Shown: positions 1 through 9,065 of the stretch, one piece after another
How the letters are laid out: each line of letters starts with the position of its first letter
Position numbering within the stretch: the stretch's first letter is position 1
Assembly: GCF_004766055.1 (NCBI RefSeq)
Contig: NZ_SPQR01000008.1
Coordinates: 124,001-188,000 of the forward strand
Length of the DNA: 64,000 nucleotides
Origin: Desulfosporosinus sp. Sb-LF
Lineage (GTDB): Bacteria; Bacillota; Desulfitobacteriia; Desulfitobacteriales; Desulfitobacteriaceae
Direction of reading: 5' to 3'
Position numbers and translations under genes: made by a program
Notes under the pieces: generated by a model
What the model was told of the DNA's origin: nothing
Database searches by the model: none
What the model saw: only the letters and a program-made list of their open reading frames with translations

Positions 1-119
1 TTGGAGAAGATGATTTGCCCGTGGGCGAAGTAAACTCGAAAGAGCACACTCTATCGCGCAGGGGAATAAATTGGTGAAGGTACTCTAGTTGCTAATGCCT
101 GAAAGGAGGGGAGAATTTA

Positions 120-3100
120 ATGCCGGAAAACAAGAACCCAGATGCTGTCTCTAAAAAGGGTCATTCCCGGTTAAAATTTTGGACCCATAGTAACAAATCT
201 TCCTCGGATTTAATCATTCAACCGATGAATGATGCGAAACCGTCCGAAAAAGAGAAGCCTCAATTCAAGCGGATTCAAGCGCAGGAACCAGGAGATAAAA
301 AGTTTGCTAGGGGAACAAACGACCAAGTCGTTAAGAAGATCAGCTTTCAGAAAAATCAAATGCATCCTCCTGATTCTTCAAAGACGACTATAACACAGCC
401 CCAGTGGATAAGACCTCGTTCGCTGGGAAGCACACAGGTTGCAAACCAACCGATCAATTTACCGTTCAAAGATTCTCTCAAAATAATGAAGGAAGTGATC
501 ATTAAAATCAAAAACTCATCGCATGAACCCAATGAAAAGGTTGAACGTAAAATCGAGATAAGTGTCCCAGAAGAGGTTACCAAAGAGCGCGATCCGATTT
601 CGGTCGAAGAACCTGAACTAATTCAAGAGATCATTGTGAGCGAATCAGACGATGCTCATGATGAAATTAATGGAATTAACGAGATTGAGCTAGATCAAAC
701 AGACCTCGAAGAAGACGCCAATACTGAAAAGCTTATGGATGTTACAGAAATTAGGGAACAGAGCGGAGAAGCAAATGCTGACCTCTACACCGAAGCCGTT
801 AATTTATACAGATTTGGGTTGGCTGGCGACAAAGAAGCGGCAGCACGGGCCTACGATCTACTGAAAATCGTCCATCAGAAAGATCCAGAAAATCATCTGG
901 CCGAAGCATACCTTGGTAGTGCCACCTCCCTATTAGGACGAGATGTCGCGGATTCGAACGAACGGTTCAAATACGCTATACAGGGTCTCAAAATTCTCGA
1001 TAAAGTGGTTGCTCTCGAACCCGAAAATATTGAAATTCGTGGATTGCGTGCCTTTTTATGTTGTAAGCTCCCCGAGCAGTATTTTCATCGCAACGAAACA
1101 GCGATTGAAGATTTTGCTTATTTAGTTTCAAGATATGAAGAGGATGACTGCTTGTTCACAAAAGATTTCTTCTGCCAATTATTGTTCGAGTTAGGATTGG
1201 CCTATAACCGCTTGAGCAGGAAAAAAGAATCAGAATCAACCTGCCGCAAACTATTGTCGTTGACAGATGACCCCAGATATGAAGCACTCATTAAGCAAGA
1301 AGGCATACTCATTTCTGAAAAAGCGAATGGGAAAAAGCAATTAGAACGAGGATTTGCTGTAAAAGGTGAATGGAACAAAGCTAAGTATGACGAGAAATTA
1401 CAAGAGGCCATATCTCTGCATCATCGTGCTTTGTTTAACAGCAAGCCAACAATCGAAAAGGCGTTTGAAATTTTTAAGCAGGCCCATAAGAGGAACCCAC
1501 AGGATCCCTTGATTAGGGCCTATTATGCTGATTGCCTTGCCATTATGGGACTGAATTCTTCCGATACGGCGGTAATGTTCCGTCATACGACTTATGCAAT
1601 CAAAAATCTTGATCAGGCCGTCAATGAGAGTCCAGATAACCTTACTATTCGGTTCTTAAGAGGTTATAACAGCTACAGAATCCCAGAAGCATTTTTTAAG
1701 CGTACGCTAACTGCCATTCGTGATTTCGACTATCTAATTCAAAGGTATGAACAAGATCCATCAAGTTTTGATGAAGAAACTTATTGGCAATTGCTTTGTG
1801 ATTTAGGCCATTCTTATGAGCGACTTGAGCTGAAAGAAGAAGCAAAGGTGGCCTGGATCAAACTCTCTCAATTCGGTGATTCGAAGTTTAAAACCTTAGT
1901 GGATGAAATCCTAAAGGAAGGTTCAGATTTGGGTTTAGCGCAAATTGGACCAAATTCAAGTTTTGATGAACTACTCAAGGAAGGGCAAAGGTTATATGAT
2001 TTTGCCATTGCAGGGAACAAACAGGTTGGTCTAAAGGCCCAAGAACTATTGCAAAGGGCTTGCTTCGCAGATCCCTTGAGCGCTCTTGCTGAAGGTTATT
2101 ATGGCAGCAGTTTGGCGGTAACTGGGCGTAATTCAACAAATCCCCAGGAGATGTTCCAGGGCTTTTTTAAAGGACTTAATCATTTGAAAAAGGCCGTGGC
2201 ACGAGACCCAAATAACCCACAATTGCACCTTTTACTGGCAGACTTATTCCATAATCTTTCTCCGAGCTTCTTTCCTTCAGGTGATAAAGCGATCAAGGAA
2301 TTTAAATTCCTGAAAATGGCGTATGAAAAGGACAACAGTATTTTTCCCGAAGAAGTGTATTTTCAAGTCTTATATGATCTAGGGGTGTGTTATCAGAGTG
2401 CAGGAGAACCTGAGAAAGCCCAAAAGGTATGGTTTAAGCTTTCTAAGATAACTGCGGATCCAAAATTTGAAGTGCTGAGTGACCTTGAAAAGGAAGGGGA
2501 TACGGAAATGAACGCGATTGATAAGGTTCGGGAAAAGTATAAGGAAATCGCTGAGGAACTCGCTAGTGAAAAGTCTCAAAAAAGGTCAGGGCGTAAGGAA
2601 AAACGGTCCAAGGAAAAATCAAAGCGAGGGTCCGAAGACCGGGTTAAGGAATTGAGTAAGCAAGAGACCGAGAAACTCCATAAAAAATCCAAGCGAAAAG
2701 ATCGTAAAAATGTTAGCGAAAAGGCCAAGGAAATGCCTGTGGAAAGAAAAAGACGCCGGGAGAAAGAAAAGACAAAGGATAATCCGTCTGAGGAGAAGCC
2801 CGTCCGCAAGGAAAAGAAACGTGATCGGAAGAAGGCAATTGAGAAAGTCCAGGAAATATTAGCAGAAACAAGTAGTCGAAGGGACAAGAAACGGCCTAAG
2901 GACGAAAAACCAGGGGAAAAGCCAAGTCGCAAGGAACGAAGGAGGAGCCGGGAAAAGGCCGTTGAGAAAGCCAATGAAACGCCGGTAGGAAAAACTAAAC
3001 GCAGGGATAAGAAGAAACGGACTCAAGAGGAGCAGCCTGAGGTAAAACCCAGCCGTAAGGAGAAGAAAAGAAATCGAGAAAATGTAATCGAAAGGCTCAA

Positions 3101-3188
3101 GGAGATGGTGATAAAGAAGGATAAAGAGGCTAAGAAATCACCGACAGAACTGGCGATTGAAACGTCCCACGAGGAACAGGATCAATAA
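120..3188 (+). CDS. Large three-module TPR-like repeat protein with a basic/acidic low-complexity tail
   Basis: I do not recognise a named family. The 1022-residue protein has a polar, probably disordered N-terminus (1-215). Three copies of a roughly 175-residue helical TPR-like module follow, at about 220-393, 421-600 and 614-790. A Lys/Arg/Glu-rich tail (about 814-1022) repeats with a period near 43 residues. Each module carries a version of a helix ending AEAYLGSATSLLGRD and a later segment like AVEDFKYLLARYEQD. The separate gene at 8318 encodes one such module, which indicates duplication. There is no signal peptide or membrane segment, so it is probably cytoplasmic. A scaffold role is only a guess. 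The start has a good RBS (aaaggagggg) nine bases upstream. Hairpins follow the stop. Confidence 0.85.
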   Translation: MPENKNPDAVSKKGHSRLKFWTHSNKSSSDLIIQPMNDAKPSEKEKPQFKRIQAQEPGDKKFARGTNDQVVKKISFQKNQMHPPDSSKTTITQPQWIRPRSLGSTQVANQPINLPFKDSLKIMKEVIIKIKNSSHEPNEKVERKIEISVPEEVTKERDPISVEEPELIQEIIVSESDDAHDEINGINEIELDQTDLEEDANTEKLMDVTEIREQSGEANADLYTEAVNLYRFGLAGDKEAAARAYDLLKIVHQKDPENHLAEAYLGSATSLLGRDVADSNERFKYAIQGLKILDKVVALEPENIEIRGLRAFLCCKLPEQYFHRNETAIEDFAYLVSRYEEDDCLFTKDFFCQLLFELGLAYNRLSRKKESESTCRKLLSLTDDPRYEALIKQEGILISEKANGKKQLERGFAVKGEWNKAKYDEKLQEAISLHHRALFNSKPTIEKAFEIFKQAHKRNPQDPLIRAYYADCLAIMGLNSSDTAVMFRHTTYAIKNLDQAVNESPDNLTIRFLRGYNSYRIPEAFFKRTLTAIRDFDYLIQRYEQDPSSFDEETYWQLLCDLGHSYERLELKEEAKVAWIKLSQFGDSKFKTLVDEILKEGSDLGLAQIGPNSSFDELLKEGQRLYDFAIAGNKQVGLKAQELLQRACFADPLSALAEGYYGSSLAVTGRNSTNPQEMFQGFFKGLNHLKKAVARDPNNPQLHLLLADLFHNLSPSFFPSGDKAIKEFKFLKMAYEKDNSIFPEEVYFQVLYDLGVCYQSAGEPEKAQKVWFKLSKITADPKFEVLSDLEKEGDTEMNAIDKVREKYKEIAEELASEKSQKRSGRKEKRSKEKSKRGSEDRVKELSKQETEKLHKKSKRKDRKNVSEKAKEMPVERKRRREKEKTKDNPSEEKPVRKEKKRDRKKAIEKVQEILAETSSRRDKKRPKDEKPGEKPSRKERRRSREKAVEKANETPVGKTKRRDKKKRTQEEQPEVKPSRKEKKRNRENVIERLKEMVIKKDKEAKKSPTELAIETSHEEQDQ

Positions 3189-3224
3189 TCCCCTTTCTTG
3201 TATAAATGAATCGGGTCAAGATCA

Positions 3225-3266
3225 AAAAAGCACCCTCCACTACAGGCTTCGAGGAGGGTGCTTTTT
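3225..3266 (+). terminator. Intrinsic terminator after the large repeat protein
   Basis: A perfect 14-bp stem (aaaaagcaccctcc pairing with ggagggtgcttttt) ends in a T-run, 37 bases after the stop codon. Confidence 0.85.
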
Positions 3267-3282
3267 CTATGAATCAAGAAAA

Positions 3283-3325
3283 CGAAGGCCAGCACCTAGT
3301 CCTCAGACACCGGTGTTGGCCTTCG
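3283..3325. terminator. Second hairpin, possible back-up terminator
   Basis: A long stem (cgaaggccagcacc with ggtgttggccttcg) has one mismatch. It has no clear T-run, so its role as a terminator is uncertain. Confidence 0.45.
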
Positions 3326-3376
3326 TTGTATTAATGCCTTAGAAAAGCCTTTAGTAAATCTTTAGAGTGATCAATA

Positions 3377-3404
3377 AAACCCCTGCCCTAAGGGGCAGGG
3401 GTTT
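3377..3404 (-). terminator. Terminator for the small reverse-strand gene
   Basis: A perfect stem (aaacccctgccc with gggcaggggttt) lies just downstream of the stop of the reverse-strand 59-residue gene. Read leftward it ends in a short T-run. Confidence 0.7.
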
Positions 3405-3416
3405 GGTGTTTAGGTA

Positions 3417-3596
3417 CTAGTCTTCCTTCGCTGATGAGCGATATGATCCACTATAGCTAGCTCGTTTGCTGTATTCGTCTCCACGGGTGGTTCCTTCCAA
3501 TCCGAATTCACTCATAAGAGCTTCCAGTTTCTCTTTTAGCGCTACGGCCTGTTTGGGATCATCGGGGCCTGAGTTGATAGTAAACATTACACGCAT
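3417..3596 (-). CDS. Small hypothetical protein, 59 aa
   Basis: Unknown function. I placed the start at the internal ATG (protein MRVMFTINSGPDD...) because an aaaggagggg RBS sits about nine bases upstream of it. The longer reading would start upstream of that RBS. The protein has a short beta-strand-like start (RVMFTINSG), a helix (KEKLEALMSEFG) and a Ser/Tyr/Arg-rich end. The opposite-strand reading frame lacks an RBS and was rejected. A strong hairpin follows the stop, so this is a monocistronic unit between two forward operons. Confidence 0.6.
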   Translation of the reverse strand: MRVMFTINSGPDDPKQAVALKEKLEALMSEFGLEGTTRGDEYSKRASYSGSYRSSAKED

Positions 3597-3827
3597 CTTA
3601 AGATCCCCTCCTTTCAACCTATTTAACATTCACTGTGGCACTTTGGGGTCGAATTTCTCTATATGGTATGCAAGTGGAATCTAAAAGGTTCTAGGGGAGT
3701 TTACATTCATTTTGATTTATCTAAACACATTTAAACAATTGCGAGAATAAATTGTTGGTAGATCATTGGCGACCCTAATGTAAGGAGGATCCACAGGTTT
3801 GTGAATTTGAAAAGAAGGAGATGCGTT

Positions 3828-5030
3828 ATGAGAAAAAAGACCTATTTAGCTCGGGTGAGTCTTCTATTACTATCGATCATCTTGATCGTTTCTGGAATTG
3901 GATGTGGCTCACAAGTTGAGAAAAACAGTCAAGAGCCGATAAAAGTGGGGCTTCTCGTGCCCTATACAGGAGTCTTTACCAGCAACGGAGTGGATATCAC
4001 CCGTGGAGTTGAATTGTACTTAAATGAAGTAGGCGGGAAGGCAGCAGGTCGTGACATCAAACTGGTTAAGGAAGACTCGGAGATGAACGGGCAAGTTGGC
4101 TTGCAAAAAACCCGGCGCCTGGTTGAAAGCGAAAAGATTCAAGTACTTACGGGTGTTGTCAGTAGTACCGTTGCTTATGCAATCCGGGATTATGTCGTCG
4201 AAAATAAGGTCCCTTTTATTATCGCAAATGCTGGAGCTTGTGACTTAACAAGAGAAAAAGCAAGCGAATATATCTTCAGAGTTTCCTTCTCTAATGGCCA
4301 GTATGAATACCCTATGGGGCAATATGTCTATAACAAGCTAAAAATTCGTAAAGTCGTAGTCATGGCCCCAGATTATGCAGCAGGTCATGAAAAGGCTGAT
4401 GGGTTCATGGCAGGCTTTAAAGCAGAAGGTGGCCAGGTCGTTCAGGAGATTTATCCGAAACTCGGCACGACGGATTACAGCCCTTACTTAACCCAAATAA
4501 AAGAGGCCGATGCAGTTTGGGTTCATTTTTCAGCAGCCGATTCCATCAAGTTTGTTAAACAATACGATGAGTATGGACTGAAGAAGAAACTTCCCCTACT
4601 AAGTACTGGAGACCTCGTAGATGAATCGTCTCTATTAGGCCAAGGGGATTCAGCGATTGGGATCATCAGTGCCCTTCACTACAGTGCCGCATTAACAAAT
4701 CCAGAGAATGAAAAGTTTGTCAAAGATTACACAGCTAAATACGCGGAAGGTCCTAACATGTTTGCTGAACAGGGCTATGTGGCTGCCAAAGTCATCGTAA
4801 AGGGTATAGAAGCTACAGGTGGGAAGGTAACAGATACCAAGCAGTTGTTAGATTCCATTAGAAAGGTGCAATTTGACGCTCCTCGGGGCCCCTTCAAGTT
4901 TGATCCTAAAACTCAAAACGTGATCTTTAACACCTACATTCGGAAGACTGAGAAAATCAATGGCAAACTCGTTAATACAGTCATTGAAACCATACCCGAT
5001 GTGTCAGACAGGTGGATGGCAGGCAAATAG
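3828..5030 (+). CDS. livK: ABC transporter substrate-binding lipoprotein, HAAT/branched-chain amino acid type (system 1)
   Basis: The 400-residue periplasmic-binding-type protein of the Leu/Ile/Val-BP family begins livKHMGF operon 1. The N-terminus is a signal peptide (basic MRKK, then a hydrophobic core) ending in Gly-Ile-Gly-Cys, a somewhat atypical lipobox. It should be a lipid-anchored receptor on the outer face of the membrane. The mature part opens with the family's IKVGLLVPYTG strand, where the ligand site forms. The ATG at 3828 is preferred because agaaggag lies just upstream; the GTG at 3801 has no such site. The ligand cannot be read from sequence: branched-chain amino acids, amides, urea and other small compounds are all known for this family. 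Confidence 0.9.
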   Translation: MRKKTYLARVSLLLLSIILIVSGIGCGSQVEKNSQEPIKVGLLVPYTGVFTSNGVDITRGVELYLNEVGGKAAGRDIKLVKEDSEMNGQVGLQKTRRLVESEKIQVLTGVVSSTVAYAIRDYVVENKVPFIIANAGACDLTREKASEYIFRVSFSNGQYEYPMGQYVYNKLKIRKVVVMAPDYAAGHEKADGFMAGFKAEGGQVVQEIYPKLGTTDYSPYLTQIKEADAVWVHFSAADSIKFVKQYDEYGLKKKLPLLSTGDLVDESSLLGQGDSAIGIISALHYSAALTNPENEKFVKDYTAKYAEGPNMFAEQGYVAAKVIVKGIEATGGKVTDTKQLLDSIRKVQFDAPRGPFKFDPKTQNVIFNTYIRKTEKINGKLVNTVIETIPDVSDRWMAGK

Positions 5031-5071
5031 TTCGACAAACACAGTTTGTCTTCACCAAGGGAGGGAAAGTT

Positions 5072-5938
5072 TTGGAACTATCCGAGATTGTGATCCAGAC
5101 CCTTAATGGAATTTCATACGGGCTTTTACTTTTCTTATTAGCTGCCGGTCTTTCCCTCATTTTTGGTTTAATGGGTATCATTAACCTTGCGCATGGTTCC
5201 TATTACACGCTGGGGGCATATGTTGGATTGGTAATTATCCAGAAAACAGGGAGCTTTTTCTTCGGATTGTTGGGTTCGGCTGTGATTTTAGCTCTCTTAG
5301 GGATCGCTATGGAACGGCTCTTTTTCCGTAAGCTGTACAAACGGGAATTGGACCAAGTGCTTTTAACCTTTGGTTTTGCCTATCTGCTGATGGACATAGC
5401 GAAATGGATTTGGGGAGGGGTACCTCGGTCCCTCCCTAAACCTCCTTTTTTAGAGGGTTCCATCAGTATTCTCGGAGAGGCTTTTCCGATCTACCGGTTC
5501 GGTATTATTGTTATTGGCCTGGTTATTGCGGTTCTTCTCTGGCTCTTTTTAGAGAAAACCCGGACTGGAGTCATTATCCGAGCGGGTGTCGACGACAAGG
5601 AAATGGTAAGTGGAATGGGAATTAACATAACGTTGTATTTTTCTGGAATCTTTGCTCTAGGGGCATTTTTGGCGGCAATAGGCGGAGTTATTGGCGGTCC
5701 GATCATTGGGGCATACCCAGGGTTAGACTTTGAAATCCTAGTTCTCGCTCTCGCTGTGGTTGTAGTCGGCGGTCTCGGGACTTTGAAAGGGGCGTTCTGG
5801 GGTAGCCTTTTGATCGGTTTTGCAGAAACCTTTGGGAAAGCAATTTTTCCTAATTTCGCGATGTTTACCATTTATGTAACCATGGCGCTAGTCTTAATCT
5901 TTAAACCAGAGGGTTTACTAGGAAAGGAGGAATCCTAG
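5072..5938 (+). CDS. livH: HAAT ABC transporter permease LivH (system 1)
   Basis: A 288-residue integral membrane permease of the LivH family. It forms the translocation pore with LivM. The family signature appears early (SLIFGLMGIINLAHGSYY), and the C-terminus has the usual VVVGGLGTLKGA and FKPEGLLG segments. I use the TTG at 5072 because a gggaggga RBS lies a few bases upstream; the longer reading from 5012 overlaps the livK end without an RBS. About eight hydrophobic segments are visible. It is 41 bases downstream of livK, and its stop codon overlaps the GTG start of livM, so translation is probably coupled. Confidence 0.93.
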   Translation: MELSEIVIQTLNGISYGLLLFLLAAGLSLIFGLMGIINLAHGSYYTLGAYVGLVIIQKTGSFFFGLLGSAVILALLGIAMERLFFRKLYKRELDQVLLTFGFAYLLMDIAKWIWGGVPRSLPKPPFLEGSISILGEAFPIYRFGIIVIGLVIAVLLWLFLEKTRTGVIIRAGVDDKEMVSGMGINITLYFSGIFALGAFLAAIGGVIGGPIIGAYPGLDFEILVLALAVVVVGGLGTLKGAFWGSLLIGFAETFGKAIFPNFAMFTIYVTMALVLIFKPEGLLGKEES

Positions 5939-6918
5939 TGGGCCGAGTGTTGACAAAGAATATACTCTGGGGAGGAATTGTAGTTCTCGGTTTAATGACT
6001 CTGCCGCAGATTGTATCCCCGTATGGTTTGAGTCTGTTAACACAAGTGTTGATTTTTGGTCTCTTTGCCATGAGCTTAGATCTCTTAATGGGATATACAG
6101 GCTTAATTTCATTTAATCATGCCACATTTTTCGGAGTTGGGGCTTACACAGCGGCTATCCTCGCAAGCTATGGTTACCACAACTTTTGGCTTGCCCTTCT
6201 TTTAGGGATCCTGGTCCCAGTACTGTTGGCCCTCTTATTGGGTTTACTTGTCTTAAGAAGTAATGGACCCTATTTTCTGATGATTACGTTAGCCTTCGGG
6301 CAAATGATTTTTGCCTTGGCCTGGAGATGGCGGTCCGTTACCGGAGGAGATGACGGCTTAGCAGGAATCCCAAGGCCTGATCTTGGATTGCCCATTTCTA
6401 TGTGGAAAGCGCAAAATTTTTATTACCTAGTACTTTTCATTTTTGTTCTGACTTGCTTGATCCTGTGGAAATTTATCCGTTCCAGACTTGGTAGATCCAT
6501 TGTTGGGGTACGAGAAAGTGAGTCTCGAATGCAGGCCTTAGGCTATAATACGTGGGCCTTAAAATACCTGTCCTACACTATTGCTGGTGGATTTGCCGGT
6601 TTAGCTGGGGTGCTTTATGTTTACTTTAATGGTTTTATTAGCCCTCAAGAACTCAATTGGACCATGTCAGGCCAGGTTATCCTAATGGTCATTGTCGGTG
6701 GAGCAGGGACTCTTATTGGGCCTGTCGTGGGAGCAAGTGCGATCTTTATTCTGCAAAACCTAATCAGTTCTCAGACAGAGCGTTGGCCTATTTTGATGGG
6801 GATTATTTTCATTCTTTGTGTCATGTACTTAAGGGATGGAGTCGTAGGTTATGCTATAAAATTAAAGAAAAAGGGTCTGAGGAATTATGAAAGCATTAGA
6901 AACCAAAAGCCTGACTAA
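5938..6918 (+). CDS. livM: HAAT ABC transporter permease LivM (system 1)
   Basis: A 326-residue second permease of the LivHM pair. Visible family motifs are LMGYTGLISFNHATFFGVGAY near residues 50-70, GGDDGLAGIPRP near 140, and VIVGGAGTLIGPVVGA near 255. Several hydrophobic helices are clear. The GTG start overlaps the livH stop by one base and has ggaaaggagg upstream. Its 3' end overlaps livG by 32 bases, typical of a tightly packed transporter operon. It acts in the cytoplasmic membrane with LivH, LivG and LivF. Confidence 0.93.
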   Translation: MGRVLTKNILWGGIVVLGLMTLPQIVSPYGLSLLTQVLIFGLFAMSLDLLMGYTGLISFNHATFFGVGAYTAAILASYGYHNFWLALLLGILVPVLLALLLGLLVLRSNGPYFLMITLAFGQMIFALAWRWRSVTGGDDGLAGIPRPDLGLPISMWKAQNFYYLVLFIFVLTCLILWKFIRSRLGRSIVGVRESESRMQALGYNTWALKYLSYTIAGGFAGLAGVLYVYFNGFISPQELNWTMSGQVILMVIVGGAGTLIGPVVGASAIFILQNLISSQTERWPILMGIIFILCVMYLRDGVVGYAIKLKKKGLRNYESIRNQKPD

Positions 6919-7585
6919 ACAATTTGGAGGGCTTGCCGTATTGCAAGAAATTTCGCTACATGTTGAAAAGGGAGAACGGCGAGCAATTATAGGTCCGAAT
7001 GGCGCAGGTAAAACCACCCTTTTTAATACGATTAGCGGGTTGATCAAGCCCAATGCGGGAGAGATTTTTATCTTTGGCGAAAAGGTTACCCAACTCTCAT
7101 CCTATCGTCGGGCGCGGTTGGGCTTAGCTAGAACCTTTCAGCAAAATAACCTCTTCTTTAACTTGAACCTTCTTGAAAACATCAATCTTGCCATATCCTC
7201 CCATAAGGATAAATTTACTCCGAGAGACTTCTTGGAAAAATGGGGATGGTGGGAAAAAAGAGACATCCCTGTGAAGGAATTATCGTATGGAGAACAAAGA
7301 CAAGTGGAACTACTTTTGGCTTTGGCTCAAACTCCTCGGCTACTCTTGCTAGATGAACCGACGGCAGGCATGTCGTCGGCAGAAACCAATAAGATTACGA
7401 CCATGATAGGTAACCTTTCTAGAGAAATCACGGTCTTAATTATCGAACACGATATGAAGGTTGTCTTTGATTTTGCGGATCAGATCACCGTCTTAAATTA
7501 TGGAAGAGTTTTGTTCGAAGGAGCAAAAGGCGAAGTAAGATCTAATGAACGAGTTAAAGAAGTATATCTCGGCTCGGCTGATTAA
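6887..7585 (+). CDS. livG: HAAT ABC transporter ATPase LivG (system 1)
   Basis: A 232-residue cytoplasmic ATPase with a complete nucleotide-binding fold: Walker A GPNGAGKTT, Q-loop in the RTFQQNNLF segment, signature LSYGEQRQ, Walker B RLLLLDEP and H-loop IIEHDM. The segment LGLARTFQ is typical of LivG rather than LivF. It is about 20 residues shorter than the LivG of system 2, mainly between the Q-loop and the signature. It overlaps the end of livM and is followed 15 bases later by livF. Confidence 0.93.
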   Translation: MKALETKSLTKQFGGLAVLQEISLHVEKGERRAIIGPNGAGKTTLFNTISGLIKPNAGEIFIFGEKVTQLSSYRRARLGLARTFQQNNLFFNLNLLENINLAISSHKDKFTPRDFLEKWGWWEKRDIPVKELSYGEQRQVELLLALAQTPRLLLLDEPTAGMSSAETNKITTMIGNLSREITVLIIEHDMKVVFDFADQITVLNYGRVLFEGAKGEVRSNERVKEVYLGSAD

Positions 7586-7600
7586 GGAGGGTGGGCCTTT

Positions 7601-8299
7601 ATGCTTAGGTTAAATGACGTTCATGCCCATTATGGTGAGAGTCATATACTTCAAGGGGTTTCGTTGAAAGTAGAGAAGGGGTCTGTTGTCGCCTTACTCG
7701 GACGAAACGGAATGGGAAAAACGACGACCATTCATGCCATTATTGGATTTAATCCGCCAACCAGCGGAAAAATTATTTTTAAAGGGACTAAGATTAATAC
7801 GCTCCCATCCTACAAAATCGCCCAAATGGGAATGGCTTTGGTACCTCAAGGTCGGCGTATTTTTCGCTCCTTAACGGTAAAAGAAAACTTAGTCTTAGGG
7901 TATAGCAAAAAGAAAACAAAAAAACGTTACACCCTCGATCGAATTTATGAATTATTTCCAGTGTTACAGGAACGGGCCAACCAGCAAGGGAAAAACTTGA
8001 GCGGAGGAGAACAGCAGATGCTGGCCATTGCTCGGGCTTTAATGACAGAGCCTGAAATGATATTAATGGATGAACCTTTTGAAGGATTAGCTCCTGCGAT
8101 TATTAAAAATATTGGACTGAGGATTCATGAACTCAAAAATTCAGGTTTGTCCATTTTGATTGTAGAGCAAAATATCCGGTTCGCAGCAAAAATAGCGGAC
8201 TATCTCTATGTTATGAACAAGGGGGAAATTGTGTATGGCGGAACCCCGACGCAGTTTCACCTGGAAGAAGATCATTGGAGACGATTCATTGAGATTTAA
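7601..8299 (+). CDS. livF: HAAT ABC transporter ATPase LivF (system 1)
   Basis: A 232-residue cytoplasmic ATPase pairing with LivG. Motifs: Walker A GRNGMGKTT, MGMALVPQGRRIFRSLTV (the VPxGRRIF block marks LivF), signature NLSGGEQQM, Walker B MILMDEPFEGLAP and IVEQN. Walker A has Arg-Asn-Gly-Met where Ala is more usual, which is a common LivF variant. The RBS aaggagggt precedes the ATG. It ends the transporter part of operon 1; the next gene, a TPR-like protein, begins 18 bases later with its own RBS and is probably co-transcribed. Confidence 0.93.
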   Translation: MLRLNDVHAHYGESHILQGVSLKVEKGSVVALLGRNGMGKTTTIHAIIGFNPPTSGKIIFKGTKINTLPSYKIAQMGMALVPQGRRIFRSLTVKENLVLGYSKKKTKKRYTLDRIYELFPVLQERANQQGKNLSGGEQQMLAIARALMTEPEMILMDEPFEGLAPAIIKNIGLRIHELKNSGLSILIVEQNIRFAAKIADYLYVMNKGEIVYGGTPTQFHLEEDHWRRFIEI

Positions 8300-8317
8300 A
8301 ATTCTAGGAGGTTTGAA

Positions 8318-8845
8318 ATGAAAGAACTATGGTTAATTGGTGTAAAATGCCATGAACTCGCCCTTAAAGGGGATAAAGAAGCGACAAAGAAGGCCTATGA
8401 ATCCTTCAAAGAGATTCACAAACTGGATCCTAAAAATAATCTAGCCGAAGCATATTTGGGTAGTGCCACCTCTCTTTTAGGCCGAGATTCCATAGATCCC
8501 AATCTAAAACTCAAATTAGTACTTCAGGGTTTAAAGACCTTGGATAGCGTAGTGCTTAAAGAAAAGGAAAACATTCAAATTCGAAGTTTAAGAGCGTATG
8601 TAGGTTTTAATCTCCCCGAAATGTTCTTCCATCGTACAGCTTCAGCTGTAGAAGATTTCAAGTATCTGCTCGCTCGTTACGAGCAAGATAAGGGCGTCTT
8701 CACTGAAAAGTTCTACTGGCAAATCCTTTGTGATTTGGGGGTAGCTTATAAAAGACTGGGACGGAAGAACGAAGCCATAGCAATTTGGGATAAGCTTCTT
8801 CAAGTTACCAGTGATCCTAAATATAAAGACCTCATTAAAAAGTAG
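8318..8845 (+). CDS. Single-module TPR-like protein, relative of the 120-3188 repeat protein
   Basis: A 175-residue helical protein equal to one module of the large repeat protein at the start of the window. It shares AEAYLGSATSLLGRD and the pattern of a His-Arg pair followed by a YLLARYEQD helix. DNA identity in the shared block is also high by eye, which suggests a fairly recent duplication. It has no signal peptide or membrane segment. It follows livF by 18 bases with a good RBS (taggaggtttg), so it is probably the last gene of the liv operon. Two members of one unknown family flanking a transporter operon suggests a shared but unknown role. Confidence 0.85.
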   Translation: MKELWLIGVKCHELALKGDKEATKKAYESFKEIHKLDPKNNLAEAYLGSATSLLGRDSIDPNLKLKLVLQGLKTLDSVVLKEKENIQIRSLRAYVGFNLPEMFFHRTASAVEDFKYLLARYEQDKGVFTEKFYWQILCDLGVAYKRLGRKNEAIAIWDKLLQVTSDPKYKDLIKK

Positions 8846-8867
8846 GAGTCAGCTTTTTTGCCCATTT

Positions 8868-9006
8868 GCACACGTTCCATTGCTATTCGCTTGATGATGT
8901 AGCTAAAATGCAAAACCTCTGGGCTTTCTGCATGTAAACCGTTGCATTTCTTAACGCTTCATCTTCTGCGCTTATTGACGCAATTCCACTAAAGTGCTCA
9001 CTAAGC
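8868..9006. repeat. Dispersed repeat, copy A
   Basis: Two blocks (8868-8898 and 8967-9006) match 21257-21287 and 21295-21334 almost base for base. In this copy the blocks are separated by about 68 bases, in copy B by 7. No reading frame is shared. The similarity fades but continues for about 30 bases to the right (ggcttgggtc here, ggtttgggtc in copy B). Confidence 0.75.
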
Positions 9007-9065
9007 AAAAAATCCTCCTCAGGCTTGGGTCGATGGAGGTTGAGACGACGGGGGGGCTTAAGAGC

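Noticed and set aside
1-119. Possible riboswitch or gene end before the first gene
   Set aside because: The stretch has some G/C-rich blocks but I could not match it to any leader class, and any gene end would be cut by the window edge. Only the RBS of the next gene is supported.
2576-2974. 132-codon reverse-strand frame
   Set aside because: It is the antisense shadow of the Lys/Arg/Glu-rich repeat tail. It is Ser/Phe/Leu-rich, without RBS or recognisable domain.
3466-3684. 72-codon forward frame opposite the 59-residue gene
   Set aside because: The reverse frame has the RBS and a terminator; this one has neither.
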